64,000 nt of DNA from assembly GCA_018889975.1 (NCBI GenBank), contig CP076546.1, positions 1,116,001 to 1,180,000 on the forward strand. Reading direction: 5' to 3'. A model generated the notes under the pieces. It ran no database searches. It saw only the letters and a program-made list of their open reading frames with translations, and was not told the DNA's origin. The translations under genes were made by a program, and so were the position numbers. The stretch comes from Bacillus sp. NP157 (GTDB taxonomy: Bacteria; Pseudomonadota; Gammaproteobacteria; Xanthomonadales; Rhodanobacteraceae). Shown piece by piece: positions 1 to 6,292 of the stretch; position 1 is the first letter of the stretch; each line of letters opens with the position of its first letter.

Positions 1-357
1 TTCGATCACCTGCTCGGGCGAGCCGCGGCTGATGCCGAGCTGCAGTCGTCCGTGGCTGATCAGGTCGGCGGCGCCGGCCGTCTCCAGCATGTAGTAGGGG
101 TTCTCGTAACGCATGTCGATGACACCCGTGCCGATCTCGATGCGGCTGGTGCGTGCGCCGATGGCCGCCAGCAGCGGGAAGGGCGACGACAGCTGGTTCG
201 CGAAGTGGTGCACGCGAAAGTAAGCGCCGTCGGCGCCGATGGCCTCGGCAGCGACGGCGAGGTCGATCGATTGCAGGAGCACATCCTGCGCCGTACGCGT
301 ACCCGAGTGGGGCGAGTCGGTCCAATGGCCGAACGAGAGGAAGCCGATGCGTTTCAT
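1..357 (-). CDS. LLM-class flavin-dependent oxidoreductase (partial, C-terminal part outside window)
   Basis: The first 119 residues of a luciferase-like monooxygenase are present; the rest lies before base 1. The N-terminus has the opening strand of the TIM barrel (MKRIGFLSFGHW). A VHHF segment follows at residues 49-52, then GTGVID near 77 and a glycine-rich GRLQLGISRGSPEQ stretch near 103-116. These are typical of the LLM family, which uses reduced FMN and oxygen to oxidise small organic substrates. The ATG at 355-357 is the only sensible start. The gene lies 37 bases downstream of the secreted hypothetical protein on the same strand and may share its transcript. The substrate cannot be told from this fragment. 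Confidence 0.85.
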   Translation of the reverse strand, partial: MKRIGFLSFGHWTDSPHSGTRTAQDVLLQSIDLAVAAEAIGADGAYFRVHHFANQLSSPFPLLAAIGARTSRIEIGTGVIDMRYENPYYMLETAGAADLISHGRLQLGISRGSPEQVIE

Positions 358-394
358 GAGCGGTCCTTACTGCGTGGTGCAGTGGAATATCCGC

Positions 395-1012
395 CTAGGA
401 TGCGCCGGCCAGGCGCCTGTCGTCCAACCGCGGGCGGCGCTGGGAGATCCAGGTGCTGCAGGCCTCGGGGTCCTCCTCCCATTTGTTCGCCGTCTTGTGG
501 AAGACGAGCAGGGCGCCATCGCCGCACAGGCCACCGCAGACGAACGAATATTCGACCACGGCCGCCGTGTGGCCTTCGTTGAACGAGATGGCGGACAGCG
601 TGAACAGGCCATGGGCAAAGCCGGCTTTGACTGCATCGTCGACCGCCTTGTCCCTGGCGATCAGTGCGCCCCGGGCGGCCGGGCGCCAGCGCTTTGTGTC
701 GATGAAGCGTAGCTGCTTGTCGTCGCCGAGCAGGTCGGCGAGGTTGGCGACCGTGTAACTGGAATGGTGGAGCATCGCCTTCAGGCTCGCATCGTCCTTG
801 CAACCGAGGGGTTCATGCGTGCTGGCCGCGCGAGGCTTCCCGGCTTGTTTCGCGACATTCATCGGGCGTTTTACGTCGCTGGCCCAATGCGCGAGGACCG
901 CCTTGTAAATGGCGGTGGCATCGGCGCGGGACGCCGCGTCGTCGGCGGCGAAAGCGTGGCTGCCGAGCAGGCAGGTGCCGATGGCGGCGAGGAGCCGTGC
1001 ATGTGGTTTCAT
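395..1012 (-). CDS. Secreted hypothetical protein, 205 aa
   Basis: I do not recognise a named family. The ATG at 1010-1012 opens a clear Sec signal peptide (MKPHARLLAAIGTCLLGSHAFA, probable cut after AFA), so the product should be periplasmic or exported. The mature part is about 183 residues. It has a lone cysteine in its first half (LGCKDD) and a C-x3-C pair in FVCGGLCGDGALLVFHK, followed by KWEEDPEACSTW. The pairs could form disulfides. The same frame stays open far upstream through the neighbouring serine hydrolase, but only this part shows signal-peptide logic and falls outside that gene. It sits just upstream of the flavin oxidoreductase and is divergent from the serine hydrolase. Confidence 0.7.
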   Translation of the reverse strand: MKPHARLLAAIGTCLLGSHAFAADDAASRADATAIYKAVLAHWASDVKRPMNVAKQAGKPRAASTHEPLGCKDDASLKAMLHHSSYTVANLADLLGDDKQLRFIDTKRWRPAARGALIARDKAVDDAVKAGFAHGLFTLSAISFNEGHTAAVVEYSFVCGGLCGDGALLVFHKTANKWEEDPEACSTWISQRRPRLDDRRLAGAS

Positions 1013-1174
1013 TCCCTGTTCCCCCTCCTGCTGTCGGAAGATCATACGACGGGGGTTCGGTGCGGCAAGGGTAGGCGCCACCGTTAGCCGGCGGCCGTGG
1101 CAGAATCGGTCCCCGACACCGGTGGGGTGCGCGGGCTCAGGGAGATGCGCTTGGCTACGTGGAAGGGAAGGGGG

Positions 1175-2536
1175 ATGCCGCGGTTCGCCTGGCTGGTCAC
1201 GGCGTGGTTCTGCCTGGGCCCAGCGCATGCCGCCACGCCGCCAGCGTGGAAGGCGCAGGCCGACGCCGTCGTCGCTGCGCTGCCCGCGAACGCGCCTGGC
1301 GCAAGCATTGCCGTCGTCGATCATGGCCGGGTGGTGTACGAAAGCGCACGAGGCCTGGCCAGCGTCGAGCTGAACGTGCCACTGACGCCGGCGAGCGTGC
1401 TGCGCATCGGCTCGCTGACGAAGACCGTGACGGCCGCCACGGTGATGCGCCTGGTTTCGCAGGGCAAGCTCGGCCTCGATGCACCGATCGCCCGCTGGCT
1501 TCCCGACTTTCCGCATGCGGACCAGATCACGACCAGGCAGTTGCTGTCGCACACCTCGGGTGTCAGCGATAGATGGACCGCACCCCTCGCCGAGCCGCTG
1601 GATACAGCGGGCCGCCTGAAGCTGATCGCCGCGACGCCGCTGGACTTCGCGCCCGGCACCGACTGGCGTTACAGCAACTCCGGTTACATGGTGCTCGGTG
1701 CCATCATCGAGAAGGTGACCGGCAAGCCCTGGGCCGACGCCGAGCGCGAACTTGCCGTTGCGCCGCTGGGCATCGACGGCGTGGCCTACCATGGCGACGC
1801 GGATGTCGTCGCGCGCTTCGCGACCGGATATACCCTCAACGACGGCGGTAAAGTGGCGAAGCCGATCCTGTACTCCATCACGGGCCCCGGTGCCGCGGGG
1901 GCGTTGTCCGCCACGGCGTCCGGCATGGGCCGCTGGCTGCACGGACTCGCTACCGACAAGGCATTCGGACCAGGCATCTTCGCGTCGATGTCCACCCCCG
2001 CCCGGATCGGCGACGTCGAACTGCCCTATGGGCTGGGCATGGTGCCCGGCCAGGTGCAGGGCGTGGCAGTCTCCGAGCATAGCGGCGGCATCGAAGGCTA
2101 TCTCGCTTATTACGTCTACGTGCCGTCCACCGATCTGGCCGTGGTGGTGCTGGAGAACTCCGATGCACCGGCGATGCAGGCACGTTCGCTGGCGCGACGT
2201 CTCGCCGCACTGGCCCTGGGCAAGCCGTATCGAACGCTCGTGGCGCAGGCGTGGAGTGCATCGCAACTGCAAGGGATCGCTGGAAGCTATGCGATTCCCG
2301 GCGGCGGCATGCATGTGATCGAGGTGCGCGACGGCGCGGCATGGATACATCGCGACAACGGCCCGCCGAAGCGACTGGCTACCTGCGCGGATGACACCCT
2401 GGCCTACACGGGCGATGGGATCGCGTATCTGCGCGTGATGCGCGATGCGAAGGGTGCCGCTACCGGCATCGATTTCCATGATGACGGTGTGGAGCAGGGG
2501 CGGCGGGAGGGTAGGGTTCTGGACGCCGGTCGGTGA
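1175..2536 (+). CDS. Serine hydrolase, class C beta-lactamase / penicillin-binding-like family
   Basis: A 453-residue exported serine hydrolase. The three active-site motifs of the beta-lactamase class C / D-aminopeptidase / esterase fold are all visible. They are S80-L-T-K83 with the nucleophilic serine and general-base lysine, Y166-S-N168, and H302-S-G-G as the third (KTG-equivalent) box. The ATG at 1175 is preferred because it opens a signal peptide (MPRFAWLVTAWFCLGPAHA) and follows a purine-rich GGGAAGGGGG. An in-frame ATG at 1145 is the main alternative. It probably acts in the periplasm on peptides, esters or cell-wall fragments. True beta-lactamase activity is not implied, since most members of this family lack it. 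Confidence 0.85.
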   Translation: MPRFAWLVTAWFCLGPAHAATPPAWKAQADAVVAALPANAPGASIAVVDHGRVVYESARGLASVELNVPLTPASVLRIGSLTKTVTAATVMRLVSQGKLGLDAPIARWLPDFPHADQITTRQLLSHTSGVSDRWTAPLAEPLDTAGRLKLIAATPLDFAPGTDWRYSNSGYMVLGAIIEKVTGKPWADAERELAVAPLGIDGVAYHGDADVVARFATGYTLNDGGKVAKPILYSITGPGAAGALSATASGMGRWLHGLATDKAFGPGIFASMSTPARIGDVELPYGLGMVPGQVQGVAVSEHSGGIEGYLAYYVYVPSTDLAVVVLENSDAPAMQARSLARRLAALALGKPYRTLVAQAWSASQLQGIAGSYAIPGGGMHVIEVRDGAAWIHRDNGPPKRLATCADDTLAYTGDGIAYLRVMRDAKGAATGIDFHDDGVEQGRREGRVLDAGR

Positions 2537-2662
2537 GCCACACAATGGCGTGTAGGGCTCTGCCGCGACCTGCTGTAGGGGACGCCGATTTGCGAATCAT
2601 CCTATATACGTTGGCAAGCAATACTGCGACGTTGCGCCTGACGACAATCTTGTGTGATCGCA

Positions 2663-2890
2663 ATGCATATACAGCCAACTAGGTACGACAAGCTGCTCAC
2701 TCTCTCTTGCGGTGGCCAAAGCCCTGCCGAGTGCAAAATCGAAACGACGTTCGACGGTTTCCTCAATCGACGGTTCTTCGTCATGACTGCGAAGGATTTC
2801 GACGCCTTTACCGATCTACTGCAAAGTCCTCCTTCCCCAGGACCGAAGCTGCGCGACCTCCTGAGCCGCATGCCAGTGTGGAAGAAATGA
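2663..2890 (+). CDS. DUF1778-like antitoxin, short and orphan
   Basis: A 75-residue frame. Its second half matches the C-terminal pattern of DUF1778 (TacA-type) antitoxins: NRRFFVMTAKDFDAF, then LL-x-S-PPSP and a closing LLSRMPVW. In that family this tail binds and neutralises a GNAT acetyltransferase toxin. The N-terminal ribbon-helix-helix part is short and weak (IQPTRYDKLLTLSCGGQSP), so DNA binding is doubtful. No GNAT gene follows; the next gene is on the other strand. Bases 2590-2720 are more AT-rich than their surroundings. A GTG at 2654 in the same frame is an alternative start. I read this as a decayed or solitary antitoxin. Confidence 0.5.
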   Translation: MHIQPTRYDKLLTLSCGGQSPAECKIETTFDGFLNRRFFVMTAKDFDAFTDLLQSPPSPGPKLRDLLSRMPVWKK

Positions 2891-2908
2891 CGACCTAGGA
2901 GGCCGTGC

Positions 2909-4048
2909 TCACGCCTGACCTTCATATGCCGATGGGCGAAACATGCGGATGAGGCTGCCCGGTGTCCCCGGACCGAACATGGTCTCCTGCAATTCCTGTG
3001 CCTCCCGAGCGGCGATATCGCTGCGGCGAAACATCGCGGCCTCGTAGTGGGCGAGGGCGGCTTCGGTGTCGCCGGGGTGGGCGGCAAGCGCTTCGCCGAG
3101 TTCCGCACCATCGAGCATGGCGAGGTTCGCGCCTTCGCCTGACGGTGCCATGAGGTGCGCGGCATCGCCCAGGAGAGTGACGCCCGGCACGCGTTCCCAG
3201 CGTAGCCCGATCGGCAGTTCGAAGATGCGACGCAGGGCGGGTGGTGTTTCGCCATCGGTGATGAGCGCGGTCAGGGACGGGGCCCAGCCTTCGAATTCCG
3301 CAGCGATCGTGGCGAGCGCGTCCTGGCCCTGCGTGAAGTCGATCGCGTCGAACCACGCCGACGGCTTATGCAGCGCGACATAGGTATGCAGCACGCCACC
3401 GGGTTCGCGATGGGCCAGGATGCCTTTGCCGGGAGCCAGCGCGAACATCGAGCCACCGCCGACGGCCTCCGCGCTCGCGGCGTGGCGTTCGTCCGCGTCG
3501 TGCAGATACGTCTCCACATAAGCCTTGCCCGTGTACGTGGGTGCGACATGCGTGAGCAACGGCCGGACCTTCGACCATGCACCATCGGCGCCGACGACCA
3601 GGTCGGTGGTAACCGAGGATCCATCGGCGAACACAAGTCGGTGACGCCCCCCGCCGGCGGCCTCGACGGATGCGAGCTTGTGGTTCCAGCGGACGGTGTT
3701 CGCGGGGAGGGCGTCGAGCAGTATCCGGCGCAACTCGCCGCGCGGTACTTCCGGACGGCCGCCCGTTCCATCGTCCGGGTCTTCGAACAAGAGCCTTCCA
3801 TCCGTGCCCAGCCCGCGCGTGGCCTGGCCGCCGGGATGGATGATCTCCACGAAGGCGTCGTACAGCCCTGCGGCCTTCAGCGCGACCTGTCCGTTGAAGT
3901 CGTGGATGTCGAGCATGCCGCCCTGGGACCTGGCGTCGGCCGACGCGTCGGCCTCGAAAAGGATGGCTTCGATGCCGTGGACGTGGAGGACGCGGGCAAG
4001 CGTCAGGCCGCCGAGACCGGCGCCGATGATGGCGATGGGTGTATGCAT
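2909..4048 (-). CDS. FAD-dependent monooxygenase (TetX-like group A hydroxylase)
   Basis: A 379-residue flavoprotein of the aromatic hydroxylase / TetX type. The FAD-binding Rossmann motif GAGLGG is at residues 9-14. The second FAD motif is LLGDAAHLMAPSGEGANLA near residues 290-310, with the conserved GD and the proline-rich loop. Such enzymes use NAD(P)H and O2 to hydroxylate aromatic or polyketide substrates; the substrate is unknown. The gene is divergent from a TetR regulator. Two perfect 15-bp palindromes lie just upstream of its start, the nearer one only 12 bases from the ATG. Expression is therefore probably repressed until a ligand releases the TetR protein. Confidence 0.88.
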   Translation of the reverse strand: MHTPIAIIGAGLGGLTLARVLHVHGIEAILFEADASADARSQGGMLDIHDFNGQVALKAAGLYDAFVEIIHPGGQATRGLGTDGRLLFEDPDDGTGGRPEVPRGELRRILLDALPANTVRWNHKLASVEAAGGGRHRLVFADGSSVTTDLVVGADGAWSKVRPLLTHVAPTYTGKAYVETYLHDADERHAASAEAVGGGSMFALAPGKGILAHREPGGVLHTYVALHKPSAWFDAIDFTQGQDALATIAAEFEGWAPSLTALITDGETPPALRRIFELPIGLRWERVPGVTLLGDAAHLMAPSGEGANLAMLDGAELGEALAAHPGDTEAALAHYEAAMFRRSDIAAREAQELQETMFGPGTPGSLIRMFRPSAYEGQA

Positions 4049-4060
4049 GGCTGAGACCAG

Positions 4061-4075
4061 TGGAACGATGTTCCA
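4061..4075. promoter_or_regulatory. Operator 1 of the TetR/FAD-monooxygenase pair
   Basis: TGGAAC-GAT-GTTCCA is a perfect inverted repeat with 6-base arms and a 3-base centre. It lies 12 bases upstream of the monooxygenase ATG. The same arms recur in operator 2, with centres 22 bp apart (about two helical turns). Placement between a TetR gene and its divergent target is the usual arrangement. Confidence 0.85.
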
Positions 4076-4082
4076 TTAATCT

Positions 4083-4097
4083 TGGAACGTCGTTCCA
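4083..4097. promoter_or_regulatory. Operator 2 of the TetR/FAD-monooxygenase pair
   Basis: TGGAACG-T-CGTTCCA is a perfect inverted repeat with 7-base arms. It shares its outer six bases with operator 1 and ends 19 bases before the tetR ATG. It probably gives autoregulation and cooperative binding with operator 1. Confidence 0.85.
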
Positions 4098-4116
4098 GTT
4101 GTGTCAATATGCCGGC

Positions 4117-4788
4117 ATGGCACGCACCCAGAAACCCACGCCGCGTCGCGACGCATCGCTGTCCCGCGAAAGCATCGTCGACGCATCGATCGAATTGCTC
4201 GACGCGAGCGGCGAAGCGGGCCTGACCTTCCGCGCGCTGGCCGAGCGGCTCGCCACGGGTGCGGGCGCCATCTACTGGCACGTCGCCAACAAAAGCGACC
4301 TGTTGACCGCCGCGTGCGATGCCGTAGTGGCGCGGACGCTCGACGCGTCGCCGGAAGCGAAGACACCGGCAGCGTCGATCCGGGCCGTCGCGCTGGGGAT
4401 GTTCGATGCCATCGATACCCATCCATGGGTCGGCGCCGCGCTGAACCAGGCGCCGGGAAAGCTGCCCATCGTCCGCATTCTCGAGCGCATCGGCCAGCAG
4501 TTGCAGGCGCTCGGCGTACCGAAGCGAGCGCAGTGGTCGACGGCATCCGCCCTGTTGCACTACATCCTCGGCGTCGCGGGCCAGAACGCGGCGAACGCCC
4601 AGTCTGGCCGGGCGATGGAAGCCGATCGCGAAGCGATGCTCGAATCGGTCGCCGGCGAGTGGCTGGCGCTCGACCCAGCCGACTATCCGTTCACCCGCAG
4701 CATGGCGGCGACCTTGAGTACCCACGACGACCGCGCGGACTTCGTCGCAGGTATCGATCTGATCCTGAGTGGGTTGAGCCGCAGCTGA
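4117..4788 (+). CDS. TetR-family repressor of the divergent monooxygenase
   Basis: A 223-residue regulator. The N-terminal TetR helix-turn-helix is at about residues 20-65: SIVDASIELLDASGEAGLTF, then FRALAERLATGAGAIYWHVANKSDLL. The rest is the helical ligand-binding and dimer domain. The ATG at 4117 is chosen because longer in-frame starts would run into the operators. The two palindromes at 4061-4075 and 4083-4097 lie between this gene and the monooxygenase. This strongly suggests the protein represses both itself and that enzyme. The inducer is unknown, perhaps a substrate of the monooxygenase. Confidence 0.88.
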   Translation: MARTQKPTPRRDASLSRESIVDASIELLDASGEAGLTFRALAERLATGAGAIYWHVANKSDLLTAACDAVVARTLDASPEAKTPAASIRAVALGMFDAIDTHPWVGAALNQAPGKLPIVRILERIGQQLQALGVPKRAQWSTASALLHYILGVAGQNAANAQSGRAMEADREAMLESVAGEWLALDPADYPFTRSMAATLSTHDDRADFVAGIDLILSGLSRS

Positions 4789-5280
4789 CCAGGTTCGTCA
4801 CTCTGCGAGGCGTTGGTTTCTTTATGTGGAAAGCGCATACAGGCGTAGCGACGCGCCGCACAGGCACCACGCGGCACAGAAAATTGGGCTCAACGCCATT
4901 CTGCGAAACGTGCGACTAGGGGCGCGGCCGCATCGGACTCACAAAAACTAAGGGCCCCGAAGGGCCCTTAGTTACGCCGGAAGCTCTTTTGAATCCCACT
5001 CTGGGTGAGGACCTTCGTTGAAGGCGGCAGGGCCTCTCATCACCGGCTCGAGGTTCCTGTAGGAAAGTCTCTTGCGAGCGTCTCCGCTGTCGATGTTAGC
5101 GGCTAGCAGGGGCGATGACAACGCGAAAGTTCGCCTTGTGCGGCCTTGAACCGGACCGGGTATTGGCGGGTGCAGGCCGCCTTGATTGCCGAAAACACAT
5201 AGGCCCGGCACTGGCGGCGGGGACGTTGCGTCTTTAGCCTCCACCGGCAGGCGACCCTCCGGGCCGCAGGGGAAATTGCG
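4789..5280. other. 492-bp stretch without a confident gene; minus-strand 3-prime end ending in a terminator
   Basis: No convincing protein is visible. On the minus strand one frame runs from inside the 5281 gene down to a TAA at 4972-4974, and an intrinsic terminator follows at once. That frame has no good start codon, and its residues (ending in DSKELPA) match no family I know. Either the 3-prime end of a decayed gene has been kept with its terminator, or an untranslated RNA is made here. Bases 4795-4945 show nothing further. Confidence 0.4.
4946..4973 (-). terminator. Strong Rho-independent terminator, minus strand
   Basis: A perfect 12-bp stem (4946-4957 with 4962-4973) closes on a CGAA loop (TTCG on the minus strand). 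On the minus strand the stem is followed by a short T-run from the A-run at 4943-4947. It would stop transcripts coming from about 5280 towards 4974, where no clear gene lies. Confidence 0.85.
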
Positions 5281-5712
5281 ATGGAGGATCGACCGAAGGA
5301 TTGGGTGCGGCGACAGGCTGGTACTGCCCTCGTCTATATGCTGGCCTTTCCGCTCATCGCGGTCGGCTGGCGGCTGGCCGAGCGCCACCTGTCGGACTAC
5401 TTCCCGGCGAAGCTCGTGACCTACGACTCCGAGCTCATCGTGCTCAGTGGGACCCCGGAACCGCAGCCCGGCGGTCGCACGGTGCTTGTGCTGGATCGAA
5501 GCGTGGGTGCGCAGTCGGTGACGCCGAAGCGGAACGAGGTTGTCGAGCGCAACCAGGATCGGGTGGAAATCGTCGGCGTCGACGGACTGATCCCGAGCGG
5601 CACGCGGCATGTGCAGTTGGCGGGCACCCTTCGGCATAGCGACGGTAGCGCGGCACTTACGCCGCTGATCCTCGATGCCAGCGCGCTCCACGAATCGTAC
5701 CGTTCGCGATGA
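5281..5712 (+). CDS. Single-pass membrane protein, first of a paralogous pair
   Basis: A 143-residue protein of unknown function. A hydrophobic anchor at about residues 13-33 (TALVYMLAFPLIAVGWRLA) is followed by a roughly 100-residue extracytoplasmic domain. That domain opens with VTYDSELIVLSGT. The downstream gene has the same plan (anchor, then AYDTQLVVLHGT), so the two look like tandem duplicates. The stop overlaps the next ATG by four bases, so they are translationally coupled. I cannot assign a family. The extracytoplasmic part looks beta-rich (alternating hydrophobic residues, HVQLAGTLRH). Confidence 0.7.
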   Translation: MEDRPKDWVRRQAGTALVYMLAFPLIAVGWRLAERHLSDYFPAKLVTYDSELIVLSGTPEPQPGGRTVLVLDRSVGAQSVTPKRNEVVERNQDRVEIVGVDGLIPSGTRHVQLAGTLRHSDGSAALTPLILDASALHESYRSR

Positions 5713-6143
5713 GTACACATCCCGACATGGCCAAGGCTGGCCCGAACGAGGCGCGGCACCCGGCGCGCAACGCGGTGATCCTCCTGATGGCTGTCGCTGG
5801 CGTCCTCGGTAGCCTGCTTGTAGCCGACCAGCTGACCGACATCATCCGCCCCAAGCCGCTGGCTTACGACACCCAGCTCGTGGTGCTGCATGGCACGGTG
5901 TCCGTGGGAGGCGACCAGCCCTTCATCCTCCGCCTGGACCATCCGATCGACGTCGACTCCCGCGGGCCCGGGTCGGTTGGCCCGCCGTTGCGTGACGTGG
6001 ACCATGTCGCGTTATCGGGTCGCATGGCATTGCCGGTCACCGGAAAGCCCCTGCTGCTGGATATCTCGGGCACCCTTCACTACGACGGCACCCCAGGCGC
6101 GCCGATGGTCCTTCGGGTCACCCCGGTCCAGCCATCGGCATGA
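5709..6143 (+). CDS. Single-pass membrane protein, second of a paralogous pair
   Basis: A 144-residue protein with an N-terminal anchor at about residues 22-42 (AVILLMAVAGVLGSLLVADQ) and an outer domain like that of its upstream neighbour. Shared landmarks are YD-x-x-L-x-VL-x-GT after the anchor, a HVALSGRM / HVQLAGTL strand, and a closing LLLDISGTLHYDGTPGAPM segment. The ATG overlaps the upstream stop. Function is unknown. The pair could form a heteromer on the periplasmic face of the inner membrane, but that is inference. No cofactor or catalytic motif is visible. Confidence 0.7.
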   Translation: MSTHPDMAKAGPNEARHPARNAVILLMAVAGVLGSLLVADQLTDIIRPKPLAYDTQLVVLHGTVSVGGDQPFILRLDHPIDVDSRGPGSVGPPLRDVDHVALSGRMALPVTGKPLLLDISGTLHYDGTPGAPMVLRVTPVQPSA

Positions 6144-6292
6144 GCCTTCGGGGCGCGCGAGGCAACTCGCAGCGACCCGATGGGCCATGAAGCCCGGGCC
6201 CACGTGAACCACGGTCGTCGCAGGCCCGACGAGGCCTGCACGAGGCCTGCACTGCCGATTACGCATCGTGGCGGTTCTACGGAGGACTGCCC

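Noticed and set aside
395-2545. 716-codon minus-strand open frame
   Set aside because: Only its last 205 codons have a signal peptide and lie outside the serine hydrolase. The rest is the antisense shadow of that gene.
4981-5040. tRNA 3-prime end or attachment site (gaatcccactctgg resembles a T arm)
   Set aside because: No acceptor or anticodon stem can be built around it, and no CCA follows.
4972-5718. 248-codon minus-strand frame ending at the terminator
   Set aside because: Most of it is antisense to the 5281 gene, and no start codon with a ribosome site fits. The possible 3-prime remnant is reported as a finding instead.
6220-6251. Terminator or repeat before glgX
   Set aside because: A GCAGGCC/GGCCTGC pair and an 11-bp direct duplication exist, but there is no T-run and the stem is short.
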